This document shows positions 20,947-32,791 of a DNA stretch of 60,000 bases, piece after piece (within the stretch, counting starts at the first letter, position 1; each line of letters starts with the position of its first letter). Both the position numbers and the translations under genes were made by a program. The stretch is from Cryptomeria japonica (lineage: Eukaryota > Streptophyta > Pinopsida > Cupressales > Cupressaceae). Under the pieces are notes generated by a model, which searched no databases, was not told where the DNA came from, and worked only from the letters and a program-made list of their open reading frames with translations. The stretch is from positions 605,806,709-605,866,708 of the forward strand of contig NC_081413.1 in NCBI RefSeq assembly GCF_030272615.1, written 5' to 3'.

Positions 20947-23900
20947 AAGGAGACAATTGCTAGATTGTGGTCTGGCTTGAAAAGAAAAGGTGATGGGAAA
21001 CGTTATTGTCCCTGCAAAAATTGTAAAGGCTTAAAGACTAGAAGACTTTTAATCACAATATCTGAGAAACATTATAGGCAACATGGTCACATTGAAGGGG
21101 GGCATGATTATCATCCATTGGTAAGTTGTTCATTATATGTGTTTATATTAATTGCATTTGTAAATGTTTATATCATTTTAACAATTTATATATTAAAAAA
21201 ATCACTTGTTAATGAGATCATGATCATGGTTTATTTATGTTGATCATTTTTATATAGGTGGTGCACTCTAGGGCACATGATATGAACTACCACGACCCAA
21301 AGAATGTGGTTTTCCAAGTGGAGAAACATGGAGGTGTGAATATCGAAGTTGAAGATAATAATCCTATGGAAGAAGATGACATGCGCCAAAAAACATAGTT
21401 GAAGATGATGGTAGAAATACATTGATCCATGACACATTTAGTACTGGCACAGCTAATCATGATGATCAAGATGACTTTGATGTTGTTCAAGATTTACCTG
21501 TACTTGAGAAGGAAAACGAGTCCCTTTACGAAGGCTCCCAAACAACTCTTCTCTTTGTTATATTGTTGTTGGTGAACTTGAAGGTTATGAATGGTTTATC
21601 CAACATAACAATCTCACGTATGTTAAGGTATGTCATATATGTCATCTTTTTTCATCTATTTTTGTTGTTATTTCTTCAGTAGTAAATAAAAGGTGAAATA
21701 TGTACCATTAATATTCTTTATATTACCAAATTATTATTTTTTCTAGATTGATAGGTGATTTTTTGTTACCACCATCAAATATTCTACCTCGCTCATATCA
21801 AGAATTATCTGCCATTATCAAAGATATTAGAATGGAGTATCAAGAAATTGATGCATGTCCCAATGGTCATATTATATATCATAAACAACATGAATTTGCA
21901 ACAGAATTCCCTGAATGTCATAGCAGTAGATATCGAATAGATCAACTAACAAAAAAGGTGCCTCGCAAGGTTCTTCGTTATATTCCCATTATTCCACATT
22001 TGCAATGATTGTTTAGGTGCAAAAGCTTGCCGCAATTTATGGATTACCATGCACACAATAGAAGTTGAGATGACATTCTTCGAATTCCTGCAAATGGTTC
22101 TGCATTTACGGACATAGAGGAAAAAAGGCCACACTTTAAAGAACCTTGTAATCTTAGGCTTTCATTGTCAGCAGACGGTGTCAATCCATTTGGAGAGATG
22201 AGATCTATTTACTCGGTGTGGCATATTTTTTTTTATCAACAATAACATTCCTCCATGGATGTCAATAAAGAGCGAGCACATAATATTGGAAATGATTTTT
22301 CTAGGTATTTTTTTCATTTAATAGTCATGTACATTAAATTATATATACTGCAGTAAAATGGTTATAATAATTATGTAATGTATTTGTTCATTCAACTAGG
22401 TAAGTACCAAGTTAAAGATATGATTGTATATATCGAGCCTTTTATTGATGAGTTTCTGAAGTTATGGAATGGTCTCACTATGTATGACATCCCTAGACCA
22501 ATAGGACAAAGACAACTTCAATTCCATGCAATGCTTGTATGGACAATTCATGATGCCCTAGGGATAACACATTTTTGTGGTATGTTATAATGTTCAACTT
22601 GTGTACTTTAATAATGTTTAATTTTTTAAAGTATAAATCATGCATTTTTTTAAATAATCCATTCAATATATATAATTATAAAATTAACATATATAATCCA
22701 ATTATACATGGTTTTGCAGGTCTTCAAACAAAGGGAAAATTTGCATGTCCAGTTTGTGGTCGAAAGATGAAATCTCGTCATTCAACAAGTTTAGGAAAGA
22801 AGGTGTTTGATGAGTATAGGCACTTCCTCCACAAAAATCATAAGTATTGAACTACTGAATAACATTTTTTCAATGGGAAAGAATAGACTACATCAAAACC
22901 ATGAAGACTGACACCTCGCCTATGGAATTTGGAATATAATAGAATTAATCATCAAGGTAATGTCATTCAATCTAATTGTTTATCTATCATATATGATATG
23001 TTTGGAATTTATATTTTCATATTGTGTTTTGTTTACTCATGTTGCAATTGACGATGATTGTCGTTGTTAACTTTTTAAACTTATATGCTTCATGAAGGTC
23101 GTCAATGCATTAATTACCACCTTCCAAAGGGACTAAAAAGTTATCCCAAACAATTTAGTAGGTTTCCCTACTATGAGAAGCTACAACTTGTGCATTTGTT
23201 TCATACTATCCATATTGGAAAGAATATAACAGAGACATTATAGAAAATATTGGATGGAAGGTGTGACAAAGAAAAAATTGTCAAAATTTGTAGTGAGATT
23301 CAGATATCCAATCATGCAATGAAAAATGTCATTCAACTAAATAGCAATGGATCCCAAATTAACATAAGTTCCCTTTCTTGGTTATTAATGGAGCAACAAA
23401 GCAATGCTATAAAAGAGGTCATACGAATAGTTTGATTTCCCACAAGATTTGTTGTGAACATAAACAATCTCATAACAAAGAAAAGTGAATTTGGGCCAAG
23501 GATGAAAACGCATGATTGGCATACCTTCATTAAGGTAATTCATGTTCTTGTATATTTTCTATATATTTGTATACTACATGTACTTTTCATTGTATTATGT
23601 TTAGTACTAGTTTTGGAAAAATAATGAAAAGATCATTTATAATTGTTGCACTACGTTCTACCTCTATCTCTCCCAGACCACTTTGACAATAATGTCAAGC
23701 AAGTTATATATGATCCTGGAAAATACATGATGTAAGTAGTGTTATTTATTCAATTTATTGTATAGATATTATATTTGCCATTATTTTACTTGCTATATAA
23801 TATATTGTATATTATTTTGTTAATTCTCATTAATATATTTGTGTCTTGAATCACTTGTAGATGGTTGTCATCTAAAGAAATCCATAAAGAAGATATTAAA

Positions 23901-25416
23901 TATTGGAAGACAAAAATTCCTTGTCTAATGTGTGAAATGCAAAAGTCTGTACCTTTGACATTTTTCAATATACAAGACCACTACCTCATACACCAAGTTG
24001 AGGAGATTGAATTGTGTTGACCTGTACACACAAGGTCAATGTGGATGGTTGAGAGGCACTTGAAATTTTTTAAGGCTTTGGTTCGACAAAAAGCACATCC
24101 CGAGGGTTCTATGGTGGAGGGATATATGGTAGACCAGACTATGGTGTACATTACTGAATATCTTCCTAAGTTTGCGGCAAATATCCTTGTAGATAGTATT
24201 TAGGATCCCAACTCCATTAACAAATTCGAAGGGGAGTACCTGATGGGGAAAGGTAGATTGAGGAAAGTGAGAGGTAATTATTGTATGTTCATAGACATTA
24301 ATCTGAATACATTTTACATTTGGTTTTTATATATATTTTAGTTAATTAATTCTTAATCTTCAATATACATCAGTTGTAAATTTCTAGTTATTTTTCTACA
24401 GATGCTCAAGAGTGGGATACACTACATTTGTATGTTGCAAACAATCTTGATTGGATGATGGTATGGATTTAACGATGTCAATAATCTGGTCATGCATTAA
24501 CATGGGAAGTTGTGGCTTCATTGGTTAAAGAAGCCCATCATAATGGAGATTCCAATGTTACACCAAGGGAAATTGATTTGGCATATGGTTTAAGAGATAA
24601 ACAGGTACATATAAATATATTAATCGCCCATATTATTCAATTTTTTTTCAATTGTAATGATGTATATATATATATATATATATGTTATTTTTTGCATACA
24701 TTTGACCAAGAATAAATATGTTTATCAACTAGCGATGCAATAATTTTTATGTGTTTGACATATTGCAGGTGAAACACCACAAGGCTATGTGGTGCAATGG
24801 TCATAAATTTTGCATCAAAAAGTTAGATGACATGAAGAAAACTTGTGATTCTGGGATAACTACAGTATTTTAGGTGAGTAATGTTTCATCTAGAAGTGAA
24901 ATACATCCTCAAGTCTCAGAAAATTGATACTATGGGATTTTGGATGATATACTTGAGTTGACTTTGGGTCCTTCAAATTAGTTTTTTTCATCGTCCAATG
25001 TTACAGGCTACGATTGAATGAAAATGATCCTAACAACACTATTATTGAGCATGATAATGTATTTACAATGGTCAATACAAGGTCGTTTGAGCGAGTTGGA
25101 AATTAGCCCTATTTTCTTCCAAGCTAATGTGAGCAAATATTTTACTCAGAGGTTCCACATAAACTGGGTTGGTCATTTCTTGTTAGACATGGTCCTAGAG
25201 GAAGGCTAGTAAATTATAATGTCATGGAAGAAGAAGATACCGAAGAACTAGAAGATGATGTACATGATGATCAAGATCAACAGTCAGTTGATGATGTGCC
25301 CGACGAAGATGTAGAAGAAGAGGAACAAGATCACAATGATGTAGGAGTTAATGCTCATGAAGATGATGATAAAGATATCAATGATGATGATGATGATCAT
25401 CATCATAATCATCATC

Positions 25417-25448
<32 letters not shown>

Positions 25449-25532
25449 CATCATCATATGACCAATCCTTACAATGTCGATTCTGGATCGGAAGATACAA
25501 ACAAAGAGTTGGATGAAGAAGAAGATCAATGA
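20947..25532 (+). pseudogene. CACTA transposase (TnpD type), multi-exon, decayed
   Basis: Encodes the enzyme that would cut and move the CACTA element. Exon pieces in order: a transposase-associated zinc domain (20947-21120, KRYCPCKNCKGLKT, ends at a GT donor); an exon from 21258 with a frameshift and then LLLVNLKVMNGLSN; the Transposase_21 domain in 21746-22302 (KVPRKVLRYIPIIPHLQ, NLRLSLSADGVNPFGEM) and 22402-22579; a CPVCGRKMKSRHS finger in 22720-22850; 23100-23440 (GRQCINYHLPKGLKSYPKQF); MKTHDWHTFIK; a DUF4218-like part near 23996-24180 (PEGSMVEGY); and a DUF4216-like part in 24770-25200 (MWCNGHKFCIKKLDDMKKT, VRHGPRGRLVNYN). Introns have GT/AG borders at several junctions. In-frame stops at several points (for example near 22006, 22064, 22240 and 24202) make it nonfunctional as written. 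Exon borders are approximate. Confidence 0.85.
25224..25532 (+). other. Asp/Glu- and His-rich C-terminal tail of the CACTA transposase
   Basis: A 102-codon open stretch continuing the transposase reading (LVNYNVMEEEDTEELED). It is strongly acidic, then runs into DDDDDHHHNH and about 17 consecutive His codons (CAT/CAC), and ends NKELDEEEDQ. The tract is a GAT/CAT trinucleotide repeat (25381-25457) that stays in frame. Acidic tails are common in these transposases; a long His tract is not one I recognise. Confidence 0.7.
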
Positions 25533-27129
25533 TATAATTTAAATGTATGAGGTATGTTATTAGTATATTATCTATTTGATATTGATTTCTTGATATTTTT
25601 TGTTGAAATCTAAATGTTGTGATTATGTGTGAGGACTTGTTTGTAATTATGTGGGAGGACCTGTACTTTGTGATTATCTTTACATGTATCTTTACATGTC
25701 AAGTCATTTATACTTTTACATTACAAATATTTGCATCATGTTGTATTCCTTGCTGAGATATATATAGAAAATTTAATGGATGAATCCTTTTAATGGTTTG
25801 TTATGCAATAACACAATGATTCCTATTATGATGTATGATGCACATGATACTATTTTGTATCTATGCTCTTAATTTAATTGAGGAGATGATGTTTTCCAAT
25901 CTTGATATTTTAACAAGTCTATGATACTTGCATGAGCTATTGTAGATAATACCTTAGCGAATGTGTGTTGCATTAAAGGATCATTAAGAAGTGTTGCAAA
26001 TAATAGCCTTTATTGGACATATTGATGTAATATATATTTGTTATTATTATCAATTCTCTAAGTATGATGATTTGTTGTCATAAAATGACACTTGCATGTA
26101 GGGTTTGACTCTATTGTCTTAGATAGACACCATTAGTTGGATACCTTCTTATTCAAAACATAGATTCTAAAACCCTAAAATCAGGAAAACAAATATTTTA
26201 CTTTTTTATTTTGTGTTCAAATTTTTCCATGTTCTCAAGGTGTTGAATAAGATAAAAATTAAGGATTTAACTAATATTAGGTAGGATCATTTCAATCCTT
26301 AGTACAAATGGGGCAACATTATGCTCTAATCAATATCTCAGTGTGTAGAGATTGATATTTTAGATATTGAAGTAAGGGATACCCCCTATGTCTAGCAAAG
26401 CCTAAAGTGCAAAGGAGAACAAGCCACTGTCTCATTTTCATTGACAACTAATCTGAGAGTCTTAATAATTGAAGATAACTAATTTATAGAGATAATCAAA
26501 CAATTAGTTGGGAACACCAACACTACCCATCTTTACCCTTTGCACGTGTTTCATGCAATACACACTAAAACACTTTGCATACATTTCACCCTCCTATTAA
26601 ATAATGAAATTCATAGTTTAGTACATATACTTTCCTAGTTCTTCTACTCCATTTGTGACCCCCAAAAGCACCCAAAGATCAAAATTTTAATACATATATA
26701 GGTTATACTACTTTTTTTGGCCACCTATAGTGTCTCAATCACTTTGCTTAATGATGATCAAATAGTACATTAGTCATTGTTCCTTAGATCCTTGTTTTTA
26801 TTTTCTCTATGAACTCTTAAGGCTAAGAGTAAAAATAAAATATTTTATAGCTCAGACTCCCCAATCCCTATTTATATAAATATAGCCACAACACTTCACC
26901 TTAATAATTTTTATCCCCTTTCTCTTCTTCTCATTTGATTCAATTATTTTTCAACCTTTTTTTCCTTTCAAATATTCTCATTTTTCTCTTATATCCTATT
27001 TTATCTTCGTTTTTCTTTTCAAAAGATAACTCATGTTATTTTGTTCTCGAGTACCCTCTAGAGGGGGCATCATCCTCATTTAAATAAATAATTTTTAATA
27101 TAGAAATATCATAAATAATTTTTAATATA
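25533..27129. other. Non-coding part of the CACTA element downstream of the transposase
   Basis: AT-rich with no convincing reading frame on either strand. Probably the 3' untranslated part of the transposase gene, then filler. An imperfect short direct repeat at 27087-27135 (AATAATTTTTAATATAGAAAT twice) lies just before the long-TIR element. Confidence 0.5.
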
Positions 27130-27600
27130 GAAATGTTTAATATCCCATAGGTCAATTTTGATTTTTACATATAATTATATATAGAAATGTATAATATCCC
27201 ATACCTTGGCAATGTTTACTTATAATTCCATATAAAAATGTTTAATATCCCATAGGTCAATTTTAATTTTTACATATAATTATAATTGCCCATATAATAT
27301 CCTATTTAATATCCCATTTAATTATGTAATTGAAATACCACATTTACATATAATTATAATATCCCATAGGTCGATTTCAAATTCAAATTACTCTGCAAAG
27401 CAAAAGACTTCGAAAAACTTCATTCCCGCAAGGCAAAGCAAAAGACTTTGAAAAACTTCATTCCCGCAAGGCAAATCAGGAGAGGAGATTTGTTGATGGT
27501 GGAGAATGAAGAGTTCATTCGTGTGCAGGAGAGGAGATTCGCAAGAGGAGGAAATTAGTTTACAGGTGAGCAATCACTTAGCTTCATCTTATGTGCATTT
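27130..27600 (+). repeat. Left TIR of the long-TIR element
   Basis: The outer half is AT-rich, with repeated TTTAATATCCCATAGGTCAA units; the inner half has CTTCATTCCCGCAAGGC twice (27418-27434 and 27457-27473). Mirror copy at 31152-31705. The outer limit is uncertain by about 40 bp. Confidence 0.75.
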
Positions 27601-27639
27601 CAAACATAATCAAAATTATTTGTTTCCCTTTTCAGTGAT

Positions 27640-28831
27640 CTTCTAGAGTTTTATAGGAACTTGTTCTTGGTATTGCAAGGGTTTGTATGCTTTATGAAGG
27701 CTTTGAAGGATGTTCTTTGAATCTTGGGATTGTACCGATTACTTCTTTTGTATATGGACAATAAATTGAATGTTAGGGGAAGACATCGTATGTGATGTGC
27801 AAGGCGACCAATGCGTCTTGTCACTAGGAACCTTAAGCATACTAGAAGCTCTGAACTCAAACATGTATTGCAGACATGGGATCAAAGATTTGATTACTAT
27901 CAGATAAAAGAATAAAGAATAATTTTTTGAGTCATGGAAAGGAGGAGAAAGGAATTTGGAGATAGAGGTGGCATTCTCCAAAAGCATGAGACAACTCGGA
28001 GACAAAAGAAAGCACATAACTAGCAAGGATATGAGATCTTTAAAAAGATTTTATTAGAATTTCCTTGACTCTAGATTTGGTATTCTTTCAGATGTTGAAG
28101 ACCGCATTAGTAAGTTCTAGAAGTGGTGTAAATCTATATGGGGAGATCTGTTAGATAGATTTTGATCATTCTAGAAGAAAGAGAGCAGAACCGTCGATAT
28201 AGAATGGCTTTGTTTGCAGCAGGGATAATGTGCATGAACTGTGAAGAGACTTTGGAGCATCATTGTATTGTTTAATCTAATGTAGAGGAGAAAATTTATG
28301 AGGTGATTCTAGAAATCGTTGATATTTCCTTGAATATGGAGAGACATTGGTGCGATAGTTTCATCTATGAAGCAGTGTTAGTGCCACTAGTAGATGTATT
28401 TGGAATCAAAGGAGAGATGTGTGGAGATTATGGGGGATTTTGTGAATGAAGAATATGGGGATGCGATGGTAGGCACCCTATGTGAACTACAAAATGGTGT
28501 AAAAGAGAGCATCTTGAAGGTATATTTTAATATATTAAACTATTATTCTTTAGATTTAGAAGAGTCTAAAGAGGAAGAGGATCAGTTCGAGGCTAAGAAT
28601 TCCAACATGCAAGATCTGAATGACAGTGATGGGGAAAGAGAGGAAAGGGTGCGGAGAGCTGTGAAAAGGAGAAAGAGGAAATTTGTCAAGAGGGCATGGG
28701 CATTTTTTAGAGATGGGTTATTGAATGGTGACCTGACTGGATTTAGACAGCTTAAGAGCACCAAGAATTGGTGGTTGTCAAAGGCATCTTCTAATAGTCT
28801 CTTCAACTTAGGAGAACTAGTTTCTTAGCTG
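27640..28831 (+). pseudogene. Captured fragment of an unidentified plant protein gene
   Basis: Several frames in a row look coding and join across single breaks. About 28035-28200 reads NFLDSRFGILSDVEDRISKF and WCKSIWGDLLDRF with TAG stops at likely Gln codons. 28199-28400 reads MALFAAGIMCMNCEETLEHH and EVILEIVDISLNMERHWCD. A frameshift near 28410 leads into 28394-28828 (IMGDFVNEEYGDAMVGTLCE, RRKRKFVKRAWAFFRDGLLN), stopping at 28829. The last part is rich in Lys, Arg and Glu. I do not recognise the family. It lies inside the long-TIR element and appears to be a captured host gene, intronless as far as I can see. Confidence 0.55.
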
Positions 28832-29220
28832 CTGCACTTCTTAAGGAATGAGTAATGTGTTGATGTTTTCTTCTGGGGTTGATATGAGACAATTGAAATC
28901 TGAGTTGGGTCTAGTTAGGGATAAGGTATATTTTAGAATCATGTCTTTGGTTGGATGAGTATCTATAGTTGGTTTTGTTATTCTACTATTATTGAAATAT
29001 GACTGACAAACTATATCTATGTTTTTTGGAGTAATATATGTAATATGACTGATAAACTATTATAAGTGCTAACCATAATATGTAGCTAGTGTGAAATGTA
29101 TAATTTTATTTCACTTCCAATGTATTAGATAAAAAAGTGTGCATCAACTAAATCATTTGTTAAAAATATAAAGTTCTATCTAACCTCACTTGGGATGAAT
29201 ACATGTAGTATATAACCTAC

Positions 29221-29446
29221 CTCTCTCTCTCTCTCTCTCAACACACACACACACATGTACAAATACATATGTATGTATATACATACATATACACACATAT
29301 GTATACATATATATATACATACACACACACATATACATATCTACACACACATATGTATACATACATACATACACACACACACATATATTGTATGTGTATA
29401 TATACGTATGTATATGTATTTGTCTATGTGTACATATACATACATA
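29221..29446. repeat. Compound microsatellite (CT)n, (AC)n, (TATG/TACA)n
   Basis: A pure CT tract (29221-29239) passes into AC tracts and mixed ATAC/ATGT runs up to about 29446. The open frames on both strands here are translations of the repeat and not genes. Confidence 0.9.
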
Positions 29447-29511
29447 GGAAAGGCTTGAAGTCATTGGAGTGTTGTGTTGAGCCACCTCGGGATCAATCAC
29501 TTATCTAACCA

Positions 29512-29588
29512 GTTTATAGGTGAGCAATCACATAGCTTCATCTTATGTTCATTTCAAACATAATCAGATTTATTTGTTTCCCTTTTGC
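29512..29588 (+). repeat. Third copy of the inner TIR edge
   Basis: About 77 bp (GTTTATAGGTGAGCAATCAC onward to TTTGTTTCCCTTTT) repeats 27555-27637 in direct orientation, extending some 35 bp past the TIR inner limit. It may mark an internal duplication or an older element end. Confidence 0.75.
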
Positions 29589-30461
29589 TAAAACATTATT
29601 ATAGACCTATGTCAAATCCATGGATTCTTCTCATATACCCAACTCACAAACTCACCAATTAGGGACAACTTATCCCAACTCACCTATCTAGTAGGTGTGT
29701 TCCATCAACTAGGTGCTCTCACTCTCCTAATTCATCAACACATTTCCTTAATAGGATTCACAAACACACACATCTACAACCACCCCAAGGCTTGATAAAC
29801 ACCATGTACCTCACATCCATGACTAAACACAAGATCCAATACCTTCACACACCCCTCAAGTTCTCACAACACTCGGTTGCCAAACCAAATTCCATTGGCT
29901 CAACACACATCCATATTTAGGAAAGTCATTATGAAACTCAAGACCCTTTCTTGGAAACACATATGGGAATGAAAAGTGCAAACCTGATTATGAAAGTTTA
30001 TGTCCCTAAGTTATGAAGGTAATAATAATTTAGGACTTCATTAAAAGGAGACTATGTTCGATATTTATTACGCATTCCAAGTGAAACAATCATATTGTAA
30101 AATTTTGAAGTAGTAACAATTATGAAAATGAACAAACAATCTAGTTTATTTTATTTGTATTTGAAGATAATTTACATTTTATTTATATTTGAAGATAATT
30201 TACAAATATTGCAGCAGCTTCTAATCAGCAACAATATTATTTAGCTCATTGTGAACATCAACACTAAACATTAACACTAGATGTCAACAATAGAAAACCA
30301 AGAATCACATTAAAATTAGAAATGTTATGTCATATTGGGGTTTCCAACCACAGTCTACTTAAGTTGGTGACTTACAATAACATTGAAAATATAAACTATT
30401 TATCTTACATAAAAAATATAATGCTTGGCCACATTAAAAATGTGTGGAGATAAAGCCAATT
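29589..30461. other. Interior of the long-TIR element without a recognised gene
   Basis: A C/A-rich stretch (29600-29930) with no open frame is followed by AT-rich sequence. GAAAAGTGCAAACCTGATTA and following bases (29966-30007) recur at 30792-30832, placing about 41-bp direct repeats on both sides of the CNX7-like copy. Confidence 0.5.
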
Positions 30462-30709
30462 TCAACCTCCACTCATTGGACATGGATAAGCGCAAGTTCA
30501 TCTCCATATTTCACAATTGTACAATCAGAAGTGTACATTTCATTTAAAGCCTCCACCATGTAGTCATATATTTCTTTTAAACTTGGTACTTGTAGTATAA
30601 GCTTATTAACATAGTCAAAAGTAGTTGAACCTTCTTCTATATCCAAAACCTTATCAGATACACGAGCAAGATCACGGGCCCTGGCAAAGAACAACACTTT
30701 CACTTTCAT
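30462..30709 (-). pseudogene. CNX7: Molybdopterin synthase small subunit (CNX7/MOCS2A) copy, C-terminus frameshifted
   Basis: The intact protein is the MoaD-like sulfur carrier of molybdenum cofactor synthesis. Its C-terminal Gly-Gly is thiocarboxylated and donates sulfur to make molybdopterin. The frame 30473-30709 begins MKVKVLFFARARDLARV and follows the ubiquitin-like fold pattern (VPSLKEIYDYMVEALNEMYT, YGDELALI), matching the family in length up to the last residues. It then ends LIHVQ and stop. The expected tail PMSGG followed by TGA is present one frame over (30462-30479), so a small indel near 30480-30485 has moved the essential diglycine out of frame. Upstream, a TAG lies four codons before the ATG in an otherwise open extension. 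It is a single uninterrupted segment inside the long-TIR element. Most likely a captured or retroposed copy, not the functional gene. Confidence 0.82.
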
Positions 30710-31151
30710 GTTTTTCTTCTATTCCTGAGTGCATTTGTCTAGTTCCTTGGTGTCTAGTCTTGAATGGAAATGAGAAGTGCACATTTGATTTAAATGAGAA
30801 GTGCAGACCTAATTATGAAAGTTTATGTCCCTTTCAAAGGGCAGAAATAATGAAGAGTTGCACTCTTTCAAAAGGGTGTTATTTATATTAAGAATTATTA
30901 TATGGGATATTATAATTATATGTAAAAATTAAAATTGAAATATCTCATTTACATATAATTATAATATCCCATTTACTTATAATTACTATACAAAGCAAAA
31001 GATCTTCTTGTGTTTTGAAATATCCCATTTACATATAATTATAATATCCCATATAATATCCCATTTACTTATAATTATAATATCCTATATAATATCCCAT
31101 TTACATATGTCTATGAAATTGAAATATCATGTATAATATCCCATATATATT

Positions 31152-31705
31152 ATAAAATGCACATAAGATGAAGCTAAGTGATTGCTCACATGTAAACGGA
31201 TTTCCTCCTCCTGCGCACGTGAATGAAGTCTTCATTCAGCACCATCTCTAACCCTGCGAATATCCTCTCCTGCACGCACCAATGGTCTTCTACTTTGGCT
31301 TGCGGGAATGAAGTTTTTTGAAGTATTTTTCTTTGTAGAGTAATTTGAATTTAAAATTGACCTTTGGAATATTATAATTATATGTAAATGGGATATTTCA
31401 ATTACATAATTAAATGGGATATTAAATGGGATATTAAATGAGATATTATATGGGATATTATATGGGTAATTATAATTATATGGGTTATTATAATTATATG
31501 TAAAAATTAAAATTGACCTATGGGATATTAAACATTATGTAAAAATTAAAATTGACCTATGGGATATTAAACATTTTTATATGAAATTCTAAGTAAACAT
31601 TGCCAAGGCATGGGATACTATGTGGGATATTATACATTTCTATATGTAATTATATGTAAAAATCAAAATTGACCTATGGGATATTAAACATTTCTATATG
31701 TAATT
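31152..31705 (-). repeat. Right TIR of the long-TIR element
   Basis: Inverted counterpart of 27130-27600. It contains extra duplicated units of the ATGGGATATTAAACATT type (31519-31575, 31678-31695), making it longer than the left copy. Confidence 0.75.
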
Positions 31706-31801
31706 AGAGAATTTGTGATCTGAATGAACATTTCCAAGCTATGTTGAATATATGTTTTGCACTATTTGACCAATATAAGCAATGTATGAAAAATGTGGTA
31801 A

Positions 31802-31986
31802 CATAGACAAGGCAGTGAACTGTCAGAAAAATGCCTTAAAGAAATGTGGTCTCATGGTGATGGAATGCAATGATGGTGATGGAATGCCATAATAGTCAAA
31901 TTACTGTGGATTATCATGGCATTCCATCACCATGAGAACACATTTATTTGAGACATTTTTTCAAACAGTTCATTGCCTTGTCTATG
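31802..31986. repeat. Foldback element of about 185 bp
   Basis: 31802-31868 (CATAGACAAGGCAGTGAACT to GGTGATGGAATGC) is an imperfect inverted copy of 31918-31986, with a central spacer of about 50 bp. The transcript would form one long hairpin. Small foldback MITEs and young miRNA-like loci both look like this. Confidence 0.8.
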
Positions 31987-32791
31987 CAAGGTAGTGAACC
32001 ATTTGATATAATGCTTAAGACAAACATGTATTTAGTTGTATGTACCTGATTTTAATCAATAAATAAGTTACTTTTACCTACCCCTAATTGTGTATTGTGT
32101 AGTGTGATGAAATGATTGATTTTTTACAGTCCTAAAGAATACTCTTTACCATTCATTCTAGCATTTGTATAAACTATGGTAACTACATATTGTAACAAGA
32201 AATAAATCTATTCATGTTGTCTACTATGTAATTTCTAGCATGCGTATCATGTGACTTATGTAAATCTGATTATGATTGACCTTCATTTAAGATGTAAGCT
32301 AACATAAGATAAATGAATTACATATGCAAGAATCTGAACCCCTTTAAAGAGGATCCTATACAGTCTATATAAAGGCAAGGTGACGATTCTTCTTATTGGT
32401 CGGTAGGTATAAGTCAATACACCCTATAGAAACCATTTATTATTTTCTTGCTTTCTCTTTACACCCATCTTGGAATGGTTTAATAATAAGTCAGGTTTTA
32501 GCAACTATATTTTGTCAAAACTTTGATTTTTTTTCTCACCTAAACCACCTTGACATCCACATTGTATAGCTCATTCCACTTTCTCAACCCTCCTATATGC
32601 TTTAAGTGACAAGGAAGACTATTTTTCTGAGTTTTTGAAACTCCAAATTACCATGAAAACAAACGTGCTTAGTTTTTGAAACCTCCACATTAGCAACAAC
32701 TCTAATACAATTCGAATTTAAATCTCAACATCAACTTTAGGGTCGACTTATTCATCAACATTACCCTCAATGATGAATTTGGGGGAAAAGC
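31987..32791. other. AT-rich spacer upstream of the SET-like frame
   Basis: No gene seen. A TATA-box-like TATATAAA lies at 32366-32373 within CAGTCTATATAAAGGC. It could belong to a promoter for the frame that follows about 420 bp downstream, but nothing else supports this. Confidence 0.3.

Larger units (their letters stand above)
27130..31705. mobile_element. Long-TIR element carrying host gene fragments (Pack-MULE-like)
   Basis: About 480-550 bp at each end are inverted copies. 27130-27600 matches the reverse complement of 31152-31705, from TATAGAAATGTTTAATATCC at the outside to GAGCAATCACTTAGCTTCAT near the inside, with small indels. No transposase is seen in the 3.5 kb between them. Instead there are a CNX7/MOCS2A copy and another gene-like fragment, each decayed. 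Long TIRs around captured gene pieces are the hallmark of Pack-MULEs, but I could not find a clean 9-bp target duplication, so the superfamily is uncertain. Confidence 0.65.

Noticed and set aside
25284-25529. 81-codon Met-rich frame on the minus strand
   Set aside because: Antisense shadow of the GAT/CAT repeat in the transposase tail.
27130-27380. CRISPR-like or satellite array from the repeated CCCATAGGTCAATTTT units
   Set aside because: Units are irregular in spacing, AT-rich and mirrored at 31340-31700; they are part of the TIRs of the long-TIR element.
29186-29508. Open frames on both strands of about 70-100 codons
   Set aside because: They are translations of the CT/AC/ATAC microsatellite.
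30473-30709. A functional CNX7/MOCS2A gene
   Set aside because: The essential C-terminal Gly-Gly is out of frame, and the copy lies inside a transposon without neighbouring host sequence.
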